A stretch of 64,000 nucleotides of DNA from Collimonas pratensis (GTDB lineage Bacteria > Pseudomonadota > Gammaproteobacteria > Burkholderiales > Burkholderiaceae_D): NCBI RefSeq assembly GCF_001584185.1, contig NZ_CP013234.1, forward strand, positions 5,022,001 through 5,086,000. Direction: 5' to 3'. The notes below the pieces were generated by a model. That model saw only the letters and a list, made by a program, of their open reading frames with translations. It searched no databases and was not told the origin of the DNA. Below are positions 1 through 8,461 of this stretch, piece after piece (position 1 is the stretch's first letter; each line of letters starts with the position of its first letter). A program made the translations under genes and the position numbers.

Positions 1-378
1 AAACCAGGACGGCAAGCCGTACCACGGGAACAGGCGCTTGTCAGCCTGGTAAGCCGCGATGAAGCCGGCGATCAGCAAGGCGAAACCAAAGCCGCCGGCC
101 ATGGTCGAGAACCAGGCAATGATGGTCGGCGCCACACCCCAGATCAAGGCTTTGCGGGTGTGATCGGCAGACAGGTTGGCGCGCAGCACCACCGCGCCCC
201 AATGGATGCCGCCCAGGAAAGACAGCGCGGCAATGCCGTATGCCAGCTGGCCGCGGATGAAATCGCGCAGCCAGTCGACGCTGACCAGCCAGCTCGCCAG
301 CGTCAGCAGCACGAAAGGAATCAGCCCGGCATAGCCGAGTAAATGAATAATGCGTTTGTTCAGGAAATGTGGATTCAT
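1..378 (-). CDS. DUF3429 domain membrane protein, partial (C-terminus outside window)
   Basis: The frame is open from an ATG at 378 to the left edge, giving 126 residues without a stop. It starts MNPHFLNKRIIHLLGYAGL and is strongly hydrophobic, with at least three membrane-spanning stretches (about residues 14-31, 43-60 and 80-105). The short motif GGIHWG between the second and third segments fits the DUF3429 family of small inner-membrane proteins with no known function. It lies 138 bases downstream of the MobA-like gene on the same strand. No signal for a specific substrate is visible. The family call rests on overall pattern and is moderately sure; the reading frame itself is well supported. 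Confidence 0.7.
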   Translation of the reverse strand, partial: MNPHFLNKRIIHLLGYAGLIPFVLLTLASWLVSVDWLRDFIRGQLAYGIAALSFLGGIHWGAVVLRANLSADHTRKALIWGVAPTIIAWFSTMAGGFGFALLIAGFIAAYQADKRLFPWYGLPSWF

Positions 379-516
379 CGGGTCAGGATAACGTCAAATA
401 GGCTGGCGGAAGGCACGAGCCGGGGGCGCACAAAAAAGACGTTAGTGTAGCGGGATTGCGCCGATTCGGCGCTTCCTCGGCAGCGTGGCGCTGAAAACGC
501 CTGCCGATACCCTGCT

Positions 517-1116
517 TCACGAGGAGGATTGTCGTATATCGGCGACGGTGTCGATGTCCTGATGTATGCCAGGATCGTCCAGCGCCACCTCGACCAAGGG
601 AAACGACTGCAGCAGGCTGCGGGCGCCCTGGTCGCCGCGCAAGGCCAGCAGTCGCGGCAGGTGCAGGCGGCTGAAGCCGACCGGATTGCCGCGCCGCCCC
701 TGGAATGTCGGCACCGCAATGTCGGCGCCCTGGCGCAGCGCTGCCGCCAGGGCTTGGATGGTCGCGCTTTCCACATAAGGCATGTCGGCCAGCGCAATGA
801 CCCACCCCGCCGCCTCCCGGGTCTGCTGCACGCCATACGCCAGCGACGCCGCCATGCCGTCATCGGCATTGACACATTGCACCCAGGGATATTCAGCTAT
901 TTGCGCGACCTGCTCCGGCACATCCGGCCGCAACACGATGCAGACAGGCAGCGCCGCGGCCAGCGCGGCGGCAGCGCTGGCCAGCACGGTGCGGCCGGCA
1001 GCCGTCGGCAGCGATTGCAGCAGCTTGTTGTGGATGCCGGCCGGATCAAAGCGACGGCCCCGGCCGGCAGCCAGCAACAGGCCGACGATCTGGCCGCTAT
1101 ATAGAGGGAGACTCAT
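517..1116 (-). CDS. MobA-like nucleotidyltransferase (MocA/CoxC-type family)
   Basis: This 199-residue protein carries the N-terminal nucleotide-binding signature LLAAGRGRRFDPAG (about residues 13-26) followed by a lysine in HNKLL, as in NTP transferases of the MobA/MocA family. A central ALADMPY (about residues 108-114) matches the LxDMP metal-binding motif, and GRRGNPVGF matches the conserved GxxGHP/NP region. Relatives transfer CMP or GMP to molybdopterin during maturation of the molybdenum cofactor, usually for xanthine-dehydrogenase-type enzymes. No molybdoenzyme gene is nearby, so the acceptor is uncertain. It follows dsbC by 36 bases on the same strand, though no functional link is evident. 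Confidence 0.8.
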   Translation of the reverse strand: MSLPLYSGQIVGLLLAAGRGRRFDPAGIHNKLLQSLPTAAGRTVLASAAAALAAALPVCIVLRPDVPEQVAQIAEYPWVQCVNADDGMAASLAYGVQQTREAAGWVIALADMPYVESATIQALAAALRQGADIAVPTFQGRRGNPVGFSRLHLPRLLALRGDQGARSLLQSFPLVEVALDDPGIHQDIDTVADIRQSSS

Positions 1117-1152
1117 AGCGAACTGTGAGCAGTGGGATTGCGCGGAAAGAAA

Positions 1153-1884
1153 TTACTTCAAAGAGGAGAACTTTGCTTCCATGGTCTTGGCATCGATCCA
1201 GCCCGGCGAACGCGAACCGTCGGCAAAAATGATGGTCGGCGTGCCGGTTACATTCAGCTTTTGTCCAAGCGCCAGGACTTTGTCGTTAGGCGCCTGGCAG
1301 GATGCCGGTGCAGCAGCAGCGGCCTTGCCGTCGACCATCAGGTCGGTCCATGCCTTGTTGCGGTCGGCGCTGCACCAGACGTTGCGCGCCTTGACCGAGG
1401 AGTCTTCCGCCAGGATGTTGAAGAGGAAAGTGTAAACGGTAACGTTATCGACCTCCTGCAGCGTCGTCTTGTGGAAGCGCTTGCAATAGCCGCAATTCGG
1501 ATCTTCGAACACCGCGATCACGCGCTTGCCATTGCCCTTGACCTTCTTCATGGCCAGGTCCAGCGGCAGGTCGGCGAACTTGACCTTGTTCAACTCATCG
1601 ACTCTTTCACGCGTGAAGTCGCGCGAAGACTGGGCATCCATGATGCGGCCTACGAATACATATTTGGCCGCGGCATCGGTGTAGAAAATGTCGCTGCCGA
1701 CGCGCACTTCAAACAAGCCGGCATACGGCGTCTTGGTGACTTCGTCGACCTTGGCGCCTTCGCCCAGGCGCGGCTCGATCAGTTTCTTGACTGCGGCTTC
1801 CTGCAGAGTTTCGGCACCGGCCACGCTTGCCCACAGGCCCAGCAAGGCTGCCAGCATCACACTCGTTTTTTTCATCGCTATCAT
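1153..1884 (-). CDS. dsbC: Thiol:disulfide interchange protein DsbC
   Basis: Periplasmic disulfide isomerase of the DsbC/DsbG family. It has a cleavable signal peptide (KKTSVMLAALLGLW, then ASVAGA before ETLQ), an N-terminal dimerisation domain, and a thioredoxin-like domain with the active site CGYC at residues 131-134 counted from the chosen start. The cis-proline loop TGTPT is present near the C-terminus, as are two further cysteines typical of DsbC. Start 1884 (MIAMKK, 243 residues) is preferred because GGAA lies five bases upstream; the ATG at 1875 (240 residues) is the alternative. It begins 11 bases after the FAD monooxygenase, so the two are probably cotranscribed. DsbB is encoded separately at 13607. 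Confidence 0.95.
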   Translation of the reverse strand: MIAMKKTSVMLAALLGLWASVAGAETLQEAAVKKLIEPRLGEGAKVDEVTKTPYAGLFEVRVGSDIFYTDAAAKYVFVGRIMDAQSSRDFTRERVDELNKVKFADLPLDLAMKKVKGNGKRVIAVFEDPNCGYCKRFHKTTLQEVDNVTVYTFLFNILAEDSSVKARNVWCSADRNKAWTDLMVDGKAAAAAPASCQAPNDKVLALGQKLNVTGTPTIIFADGSRSPGWIDAKTMEAKFSSLK

Positions 1885-1895
1885 CGCTATTCCAG

Positions 1896-3098
1896 TTATT
1901 CGCTTGTCCGACCCAAAGCGTGGGCCATCAGTTGTCTTTTTAAGACTGGTATTTTGTCCAGCAAGTTCAAACCGGCATTGCGCAACAGGCGCAATGGGCC
2001 GAAATCGAAGCCGAACAGCCGTTCCAGGCCATCGGTCGTCATCTGCATCAATAATATCTCTTCCTTGCGCGCACGGGCATAACGCGCCAGCAGACGCTCG
2101 TCGCCGCAGTCGCGATGGGCGCCGCGCTCTGCCAGCACCTGGATCAAGGTGGCGACATCGCCAAAACCCAGGTTCATGCCATGCCCTGCCAGCGGATGCA
2201 CCACGTGGCCGGCGTCGCCGATCAGCGCCACCCGCGGCGCCACCAGCGCATGCGTCTTCAGCAGAGAGAGAGGAAATCCTTGCGCCAGCTCCGGCTGCAA
2301 GGGCTGCAACTGCCCCAGCTGCTCTGCGGCCAGCAACGACAAGCGCGCCGCCACCTGCGACAGCGGCTCTTCCAACAAGGAAAGCGCCAGCGCCTCCGGC
2401 GCCGACCAGACCAGCGACACGCGCTGGCCGGGCAAAGGCAGCAAAGCGACGATGCCTTCGGTTTCGGTAAACCATTGATGCGCAATGCCGTGATGCGGCC
2501 GCTCGCAGGAAAAATTGGCGACCACGCCGCGCTGGTTATACGAGCGGTAATCGATACCGATGCCGCACTGGCTGCGCACCCACGACTGCGCGCCGTCGGC
2601 GCCGACGACCAGGGCCGCGTTGATCGCCTCGCCCGATTCCAGCTGCACCGTTGCGGCTGCGGCATCGGCCTGCATGCTTTGCACGCGGCCATGAAGCACC
2701 CGCACATTCGACGCAAATTTCAGGGCAGCATCCAGAGCCTGGTTGAGATTCCGGTCCTCGACGATCCACGCCAGAGCATCGACGTGCGCACTGTAGGCAT
2801 CAAAAGACAGATTCCCTGTGCTGCTGTCGGTCCCGCCCTTGATCGACATGCCGTCAACCGCGGCAATCCGTGCCGGATCAAGCGCATCCCATACTTTTAC
2901 TGTGGACAGCAGCGTACGCGCAACATGATTCAGCGCATACACGCGGGTGTCCCAGCTCTCCGCCGCAGCAGTTGCGGGAGCGCCCGGCGCCATCCCCAGC
3001 AAGGTGACGCGCAGGCCCATCTGCGCCAGACCAAGCGCTGCCGCTTTGCCGACAGCGCCATTGCCGACGATACATATATCGCACTGATGTTTTGTCAT
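1896..3098 (-). CDS. UbiH/UbiF/VisC-family FAD-dependent monooxygenase
   Basis: Flavoprotein hydroxylase of the ubiquinone-biosynthesis type (about 400 residues, the usual family length). The Rossmann fingerprint GNGAVG (residues 12-17) binds the ADP part of FAD; a VVGADGAQSWVR segment matches the DG motif; and GDAGHVVHPLAGHGMNLG starting at residue 294 is the second FAD motif with the class-specific HP-GxGxN pattern. Which ring position it hydroxylates cannot be told from sequence alone. Start 3098 (MTKHQCDIC) begins right at the fold; an in-frame ATG at 3143 would add 15 residues and sits six bases after a TATAAT. It precedes dsbC by 11 bases. Confidence 0.88.
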   Translation of the reverse strand: MTKHQCDICIVGNGAVGKAAALGLAQMGLRVTLLGMAPGAPATAAAESWDTRVYALNHVARTLLSTVKVWDALDPARIAAVDGMSIKGGTDSSTGNLSFDAYSAHVDALAWIVEDRNLNQALDAALKFASNVRVLHGRVQSMQADAAAATVQLESGEAINAALVVGADGAQSWVRSQCGIGIDYRSYNQRGVVANFSCERPHHGIAHQWFTETEGIVALLPLPGQRVSLVWSAPEALALSLLEEPLSQVAARLSLLAAEQLGQLQPLQPELAQGFPLSLLKTHALVAPRVALIGDAGHVVHPLAGHGMNLGFGDVATLIQVLAERGAHRDCGDERLLARYARARKEEILLMQMTTDGLERLFGFDFGPLRLLRNAGLNLLDKIPVLKRQLMAHALGRTSE

Positions 3099-3149
3099 CG
3101 GCGGCACACCAGCGGTTTTCGAGATTGATCCGATATCTTTCATGCCGTC

Positions 3150-3155
3150 ATTATA
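3150..3155 (-). promoter_or_regulatory. TATAAT -10-like element abutting an upstream start codon
   Basis: On the minus strand a perfect TATAAT is followed by six bases and an ATG at 3143, which is in frame with the FAD monooxygenase. The expected transcript start would fall on or next to that ATG. No good -35 hexamer lies 16-18 bases upstream, so the element is uncertain. Confidence 0.3.
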
Positions 3156-3278
3156 GCGATTACGCTCGTAAGAGCCGGCGAGCGCCATGAAATAAGGGGC
3201 GCCGGGCTGCCGAAGCCCAGCCAAAGCGGCCGGCAAAGGACCTCGCAAAGTTTTTTAAAAAAAATTCAACAATGGGCT

Positions 3279-3306
3279 TTGCGGATCAAAAATGTTTTGC
3301 TATACT
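3279..3306 (+). promoter_or_regulatory. Promoter of tRNA-Phe
   Basis: TTGCGG (3279-3284) and TATACT (3301-3306) are separated by 16 bases and end 10 bases before the first base of the mature tRNA. An A/T-rich stretch (3249-3266) upstream could act as an UP element. Confidence 0.7.
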
Positions 3307-3316
3307 CCTGTCCCTT

Positions 3317-3392
3317 GGCCTGGTAGCTCAGTCGGTAGAGCAGAGGATTGAAAATCCTTGTGTCGGTGGTTCGATTCCGCCCCGGGCCACCA
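3317..3392 (+). tRNA. tRNA-Phe (anticodon GAA)
   Basis: A 76-base cloverleaf with encoded CCA. The acceptor stem GGCCTGG pairs with CCGGGCC (one T-G pair). The anticodon stem is GGATT/AATCC with anticodon GAA at 3350-3352. The T arm holds GGTTCGATTCC. It has a dedicated promoter and terminator, so it is a single-gene transcript. Confidence 0.97.
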
Positions 3393-3399
3393 AAATATC

Positions 3400-3431
3400 A
3401 AAAAGGGCTTAGCTTCGGCTAAGCCCTTTTT
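3400..3431 (+). terminator. Rho-independent terminator of tRNA-Phe
   Basis: Stem AAAAAGGGCTTAGC, loop TTCG, then GCTAAGCCC running into a T tract. The UUCG tetraloop and the T tract make this a strong intrinsic terminator, starting eight bases after the tRNA. Confidence 0.93.
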
Positions 3432-3675
3432 GCATTTGCGAAGCCATTTCAAGCGAGGGCAATCCTCGGCCTGGACTTGCCGGTGCTCTATATATCACCA
3501 GATATTGCAACAACAAACGGCAATCCTTTTTTGTGATCCCCCCGAGATTTGGTAAGATCACAAACTAAGACAATATTTTATATCCCATTAAAACGAACCA
3601 ATTGCTGCCTAAACGTTCCTATAAGCCAATCGCCGGCGCTTTTCGCCACGTTTAGCCCAGACACCACACTGCTTT

Positions 3676-4416
3676 ATGCTCAAAAACAAATCCCGCAAGC
3701 CGATTGAAATAAAAATTGCAACAGTGGTCGCCGTCTCGGCGATCTTGCATGATTCCGATCCGATGGCCCTGGAAGCAGCCTTGCAGGAAATGACGGGGGG
3801 CACCGCGGATTTCTTTGACAACGAATTTGCCGTCATCGACGTCGCCGCGCTGGGAACGGACAGGCCGCCGATAGACTGGCCGCAACTGGTTTCGCTGCTG
3901 AAAAAATATCGTCTGAATGCAGTCGCAGTCCGCAACGCCCCGGCTGACATGGAAGCCGACATCCTCGCCAGCGGACTAAGCATCGACCAGATGGTGGCCG
4001 CGCGCCAGGAACCGGCCGCAGCGCCGCCGCCTCCAGCACCGGTTGTTGCAGCACCAGCCAAGGCCGCCGCCAGCACCATGATCATCGATACACCGATCCG
4101 CGCCGGACAACGCATTTATGCGCGCGACGCCGATCTGGTCATCACCGCCACGGTTAACAATGGCGCCGAAATCATCGCCGACGGCAGCATCCACGTCTAC
4201 GCGCCCTTGCGCGGGCGGGCGCTGGCCGGCGCCAGCGGCGATACTTCGGCACGGATTTTTGCCGCCAGCATGGAAGCCGAGCTGGTCTCCATCGCCGGCG
4301 TCTACCGCACTTTTGAAAACGGCCTGCCGCCGGAACAAAAGGGCCAGCCCGCACAAATTCGACTGAGCGGCGACCGGATTGACGTACTATCGCTCAATTC
4401 TGCGTCTCGTAATTGA
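3676..4416 (+). CDS. minC: Septum site-determining protein MinC
   Basis: Inhibitor of FtsZ ring assembly, delivered to the cell poles by MinD. The 246 residues show an N-terminal domain (about 1-108), a proline/alanine-rich linker (about 111-135, with APPPPAP), and a C-terminal beta-helix domain (about 136-240) with the family's conserved RAGQRIYA and GSIHVYAPLRGRALAG, the latter part of the MinD-binding surface. Length is typical for betaproteobacteria. No clear ribosome-binding site precedes the ATG. Together with minD and minE it forms the usual division-site operon, but here a 179-base gap with a palindrome separates it from minD. Confidence 0.96.
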   Translation: MLKNKSRKPIEIKIATVVAVSAILHDSDPMALEAALQEMTGGTADFFDNEFAVIDVAALGTDRPPIDWPQLVSLLKKYRLNAVAVRNAPADMEADILASGLSIDQMVAARQEPAAAPPPPAPVVAAPAKAAASTMIIDTPIRAGQRIYARDADLVITATVNNGAEIIADGSIHVYAPLRGRALAGASGDTSARIFAASMEAELVSIAGVYRTFENGLPPEQKGQPAQIRLSGDRIDVLSLNSASRN

Positions 4417-4507
4417 TGGCGCTTGGGGTCACATACAATTTATCGAAGCGCTGCAGTTTTGTTTTGCAGCCTTCCACTGTAACTTGAACGTTTTTATCTA
4501 GTCAGTT

Positions 4508-4570
4508 GGGGACAGAGCCGCACGGAGAGTGTAATTCGTCGCACTGCGGCGCCTCTTAAACTCTGTCCCG
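4508..4570 (+). repeat. REP-like nested inverted repeat between minC and minD
   Basis: Outer arms GGGACAGAG (4509-4517) and CTCTGTCCC (4561-4569) are perfect complements, and inside them GCCGCA (4517-4522) pairs with TGCGGC (4545-4550). The GGGGACAGAG end sequence resembles REP-type elements common in proteobacterial genomes. It ends 26 bases before minD. Confidence 0.6.
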
Positions 4571-4595
4571 CAATGCATAACCTTAGGAGCTCTTC

Positions 4596-5411
4596 GTGGC
4601 GAAAATCATCGTTGTTACGTCCGGCAAAGGCGGAGTTGGCAAGACCACCTCCAGCGCTAGTTTTGCATCGGGTCTGGCCATGCGCGGCCACAAAACCGCC
4701 GTGCTCGATTTTGACGTCGGCCTGCGCAACCTGGATCTGATCATGGGCTGTGAACGGCGCGTGGTGTACGACCTGATCAACGTCGTCAACAAGGAAGCAA
4801 CGCTGACCCAGGCCCTGATCAAGGACAAGCATTGCGAGAACCTGTTCATCCTGCCGGCCTCGCAAACCCGCGACAAGGACGCCCTGACCGAAGAAGGCGT
4901 CGAGACCGTTCTCAACGACCTGATCAAGATGGATTTTGAATACATCATCTGCGACTCGCCAGCCGGTATCGAGCGCGGCGCCGTGATGGCGCTGACCTTT
5001 GCCGATGAAGCCATCGTGGTCACCAATCCGGAAGTATCGTCGGTGCGCGATTCCGACCGCATCCTCGGCATCATCCAGGCCAAGTCGCGCCGCGCCCAGA
5101 ATGGCGGCGAGCCGGTCAAGGAACACTTGCTGATCACCCGTTATTCGGCGAAGCGGGTCGAAGCCGGCGAAATGCTGTCGTATACCGATGTCCAGGATAT
5201 CCTGCGCATCCCGCTGATCGGCATCATCCCTGAGTCGGAATCGGTGCTGCACGCCTCCAACCAGGGTAATCCGGCGATTCACATCAAAGGCAGCGATGTC
5301 GCCCTGGCCTATGAGGATGTAGTCTCGCGCTTCCTCGGCGAAGAAGTCACCCTGCGTTTTACCTCCTACGAAAAGCCGGGGTTCCTGCACCGCATCTTTG
5401 GAGGGAAATAA
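4596..5411 (+). CDS. minD: Septum site-determining ATPase MinD
   Basis: ParA/MinD-family ATPase (271 residues) that oscillates on the inner membrane, recruiting MinC and responding to MinE. The deviant Walker A motif GKGGVGKTT is at residues 10-18, switch I/II regions include the conserved [10 protein letters not shown] and [11 protein letters not shown], and the C-terminus ends in a short amphipathic membrane-targeting helix ([12 protein letters not shown]). Translation starts at a GTG (4596), supported by TAGGAG five bases upstream. It is followed directly by minE, whose ribosome-binding site lies inside the minD 3' end. Confidence 0.97.
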   Translation: MAKIIVVTSGKGGVGKTTSSASFASGLAMRGHKTAVLDFDVGLRNLDLIMGCERRVVYDLINVVNKEATLTQALIKDKHCENLFILPASQTRDKDALTEEGVETVLNDLIKMDFEYIICDSPAGIERGAVMALTFADEAIVVTNPEVSSVRDSDRILGIIQAKSRRAQNGGEPVKEHLLITRYSAKRVEAGEMLSYTDVQDILRIPLIGIIPESESVLHASNQGNPAIHIKGSDVALAYEDVVSRFLGEEVTLRFTSYEKPGFLHRIFGGK

Positions 5412-5412
5412 G

Positions 5413-5664
5413 ATGGCATTGCTCTCGTTCTTGTTTAACAGCAAGCCCAAGACCGCGTCGGCCGCCAAGGAGCGCCTGCAGATCATCATTGCCCGCGAGC
5501 GCAACGGCCGCTCAGGGCACGATTTCCTGCCGGCGCTGCACAAGGAGCTGATCGAGGTGATTTCCAAGTACACCAAGGTCAATGCAGACGACATCAAGAT
5601 CTCCCTGGATCGTCAGGGCAATCTTGAAGTACTGGACGTGAATGTGGTGTTGCCAGACGCCTGA
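5413..5664 (+). CDS. minE: Cell division topological specificity factor MinE
   Basis: An 83-residue MinE of normal length. The N-terminal hydrophobic segment [11 protein letters not shown] can insert in the membrane, residues about 16-31 form the MinD-contacting region ([12 protein letters not shown]), and the C-terminal part is the beta-rich topological specificity domain. It displaces MinC and stimulates MinD ATPase activity. Start 5413 is chosen because GGAGG lies nine bases upstream at 5400-5404; the stop of minD and the start of minE are one base apart. No terminator is evident after it. Confidence 0.97.
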   Translation: MALLSFLFNSKPKTASAAKERLQIIIARERNGRSGHDFLPALHKELIEVISKYTKVNADDIKISLDRQGNLEVLDVNVVLPDA

Positions 5665-6028
5665 AGCGGTATCCGGCATCCCCGGTCCCGCACCAATCTG
5701 TTCGCCGCACAGCCACCCGCTGCGTGACGGCTGATTCAGCTCTCCGCGCAGACGCTGGCCATGGCGCTCTGCCCCGAAGGTGGAATTTTACAAATCCCGT
5801 CATACACTGTATGACAATCGCGCCCGGACAAACCCAGCGCCAGTCAGCGTTTCGGCGCATGCTTTGTTAAATTCATCGGATATCGCCATTTTTAATTTAT
5901 TTGTGGCAATTGCAAGACACTGAGAACATTTATCTACAGCAATGTAGCAATAAGAATAATATACTCCTTGTACGCGCCACAACATCGATGCCGGCTATCG
6001 AGGCCGGCTCACCTAACATATATAAAAC
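5665..6028. other. Intergenic region between minE and the response regulator
   Basis: 364 bases with no supportable gene. The right half is A/T-rich and contains TATACT at 5960-5965, a possible -10 for the downstream signalling genes, but no convincing -35 hexamer is at the right distance. Small frames on the minus strand here show no family resemblance and no ribosome-binding site. Confidence 0.6.
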
Positions 6029-6718
6029 ATGAGAATTGCTGTCCTTGATGACGACCCCAGTCAAACCGATCTAGTTTGCCAGGTGCTCACATCCAGTGGC
6101 CATATTTGCCACCCGTTCCAAAGCGGGAAAGAAATATTGAACCAGCTGCGACGGGAGAGCTATGACATGCTGGTGCTGGACTGGCAGGTCCCGGATCTGA
6201 GCGGGCCAGAGGTGTTGCGCTGGGTAAGAGACAAGCTGCCGCGCACCATTCCGGTCCTGTTCATCACTAGCCGTTCCGGTGAGGACGACATCGTGGAAGG
6301 CCTGGCCGCCGGCGCCGATGACTACATGATCAAGCCGATCCGGCGCAGCGAGCTGGTGGCACGGGTGCAAGCCCTGCTGCGGCGTGCTTATCCGATCCAG
6401 AACAGCAGTGAACAGATCGTTTTCAACGACTATTTGTTTGAAACCCGTTCAGGCCGTCTGACGCTGGCCGGCAAGCCCATCGAGATTACCCAGAAGGAAT
6501 TCGACCTGGCCTTGTTGTTTTTTCGCAACCTCGGCCGCCCCCTCTCACGCGCCTATATCCTAGAGGCAGTCTGGTCGCGCGACGTCGACATCCCCTCCCG
6601 CACCATGGATACCCACGTCTCGCGGGTAAGGAGTAAGTTACAATTACGACCAGAAAACGGCTATCGGCTCGCACCGGTTTATAGCTATGGGTATCGATTG
6701 GAACAATTAACAGGATAA
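6029..6718 (+). CDS. OmpR/PhoB-type two-component response regulator
   Basis: A 229-residue regulator. The receiver domain (about 1-118) keeps the acidic pocket D8/D9, the phospho-acceptor D51 in LVLDWQVPD, T80 and the lysine K102 in IKP. The C-terminal part (about 130-225) is a winged helix with the OmpR-family pattern, ending in MDTHVSRVRSKL and a C-terminal hairpin GYGYRLE. It probably binds DNA when phosphorylated by the CHASE2 kinase encoded two genes downstream on the same strand. The FecR/LysM gene starts 30 bases after its stop. No strong ribosome-binding site precedes the ATG. Confidence 0.93.
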   Translation: MRIAVLDDDPSQTDLVCQVLTSSGHICHPFQSGKEILNQLRRESYDMLVLDWQVPDLSGPEVLRWVRDKLPRTIPVLFITSRSGEDDIVEGLAAGADDYMIKPIRRSELVARVQALLRRAYPIQNSSEQIVFNDYLFETRSGRLTLAGKPIEITQKEFDLALLFFRNLGRPLSRAYILEAVWSRDVDIPSRTMDTHVSRVRSKLQLRPENGYRLAPVYSYGYRLEQLTG

Positions 6719-6748
6719 GGCGCGTTGCGGTTGCGCTGATAGACAAAT

Positions 6749-8425
6749 ATGCGCAGCACATTCACCAAACTAGCTCTACTGGCGCTGTTGTCGGCGCCTT
6801 CCTCACTGTTATTTGCCGCCCCGCCAGCAGCGCTCGATCCGGCAGCGCTCCAGGTGGATGCCGCAACAATCACCTACCACGCGCAACTGGGCGACACCTT
6901 GAGCGTGATCGCCGACCAGCTCACCGGCAACAAGAGCAACTGGGTGCAACTGGCGAAGCTCAACCGCATCGGCAACGACCGCACCATCCCGATCGGCACT
7001 GCCATCATCATCCCGGTGGCGCTGCTGCCGGACGACCCCAGCTCGGCCCAGGTGGCCGCCATGTCCGGCACCATCGACGCCACCGGCGCCGATGGCCGTG
7101 CGATCACCATCGGCATCGGTACTACGCTGACCGAGGGCACCATCATCAACACCGGCAGCAACAGCTTCCTGACGCTGAGCCTGCCCGACCAGTCGCATAT
7201 CGCCATCCCGTCCAACAGCCAGGTCAAGCTCAGCAAACTGCGCAGCGCGCGCTATACCAAGAGCCCACGCACCGAGATCAGCTTGCTGAAAGGCCGGGTC
7301 GAATCCAAGGTATCGCCGCTGGAAAAAAACAAAGGCCGCTTTGAAGTCCATTCGCCGCTGGCGGTCGCAGGCGTGCGCGGTACCGATTTCCGCGTCGACC
7401 TGGTCGGCGACAAGGTCATGACCGAAGTGTTGAGCGGCGGCGTGGCGGTGGCGAAGAAAGATAAGCCGGCCGCGCTGACCCTGCGTGCCGGCCAAGGCAA
7501 TATCACGAATACCAAGGGCGTCGGCAAGGCGGTGGCGCTGTTGTCTCAGCCAGAATTCACGGGCCGGCCACAGTTGCAGGAACGGCCGACATTGCGCTTC
7601 ACCGTCAGTCCGGTCAGCGGCGCCCGCGGCTATCGCGCGCAAGTCGCCACCGACGCCAGCCTCAATAACGTCGTCAGCGAGGCAGAGTCGGACAGTCCTG
7701 AAATCAAGATCAACGGCCTCGACGACGGCAAGTATTTTGTGCGCATCACCGCACTCGACCAGGCCGGCTTGCAAGGCAAGCCGCTGATCGCCGCCTTTAC
7801 CCTGAAAGCCCGGCCGGAGCCGCCGATCTCGATCGAACCGAAAAACAAATCGCGCAGCGAAAACCTGGTATTCAGCTGGGCCGAAGTCAGCAATGCCCAG
7901 GCTTATCATTTGCAGGTCGCCAGCGATGCCGAATTCAGCCACATCATCATCGACGAAGCTGCACTGAACGCAGCACAATTCAACGCCGGCAAACTGGCCC
8001 TGGGCACCTACTACTGGCGCGTGGCGACCATCGTCGACACCGCCGGTGTCCGCGACCAGGGACCTTACGGCGATCCGCAAGGCTTCAGCCTGCTGCCTGC
8101 CCTGCAGATTCCAAAGATTGCCGACGCGGTGGACGGCGACCTGTCGTTCCGCTGGACCGGCGAACCGGGGCAGAAATTCGTGGTCGAGATCGGCCATGAC
8201 GCCGGCTTCTCCAGCCTGCTGCTGACGCAAGATACCGCGACGCCGGAAATCAATGTTCCGCGCCCGGCCAGCGGCACCTATTTCATCCGCATCAAGGCGA
8301 TCGATCCCGATGGCTACGTCAGCCCGTTTTCGCCAGCACAAAAAGTGTATATCGGCAGCCGCTGGGTCACCAGCGACGGCTCGCCCCTGCTCAACGTCGG
8401 CGGCAATACCCAGGCTGGCTACTAA
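6749..8425 (+). CDS. Secreted LysM and FecR domain protein
   Basis: A 558-residue exported protein of unknown function. It has an N-terminal signal peptide (about 1-23, ending LLFA-APP), a LysM-type peptidoglycan-binding domain (about 41-90, with GDTLSVIADQL and the IPIGTAIIIP end), and a FecR domain (about 100-235) with the conserved VHSPLAVAGVRGTDFRVD. The remaining C-terminal half holds about three repeated fibronectin-III-like units, each with a pattern such as GARGYRAQVA, AQAYHLQVASD and GKYFVRI/GTYYWRV. It has no predicted anchor, so it is periplasmic or wall-bound. Lying between a response regulator and a CHASE2 kinase suggests it is the extracytoplasmic partner of that pair; this is inference. 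Confidence 0.88.
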   Translation: MRSTFTKLALLALLSAPSSLLFAAPPAALDPAALQVDAATITYHAQLGDTLSVIADQLTGNKSNWVQLAKLNRIGNDRTIPIGTAIIIPVALLPDDPSSAQVAAMSGTIDATGADGRAITIGIGTTLTEGTIINTGSNSFLTLSLPDQSHIAIPSNSQVKLSKLRSARYTKSPRTEISLLKGRVESKVSPLEKNKGRFEVHSPLAVAGVRGTDFRVDLVGDKVMTEVLSGGVAVAKKDKPAALTLRAGQGNITNTKGVGKAVALLSQPEFTGRPQLQERPTLRFTVSPVSGARGYRAQVATDASLNNVVSEAESDSPEIKINGLDDGKYFVRITALDQAGLQGKPLIAAFTLKARPEPPISIEPKNKSRSENLVFSWAEVSNAQAYHLQVASDAEFSHIIIDEAALNAAQFNAGKLALGTYYWRVATIVDTAGVRDQGPYGDPQGFSLLPALQIPKIADAVDGDLSFRWTGEPGQKFVVEIGHDAGFSSLLLTQDTATPEINVPRPASGTYFIRIKAIDPDGYVSPFSPAQKVYIGSRWVTSDGSPLLNVGGNTQAGY

Positions 8426-8461
8426 CCCGGACGCCGCCATGCAAGCTCTCGCGCGCCGTCC

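Noticed and set aside
3358-3555. A 65-codon frame starting in the tRNA-Phe gene
   Set aside because: It runs through the tRNA 3' half and its terminator; no coding signal.
5800-5985. A 61-codon minus-strand frame between minE and the regulator
   Set aside because: No family resemblance, no ribosome-binding site, and its end overlaps another shadow frame.
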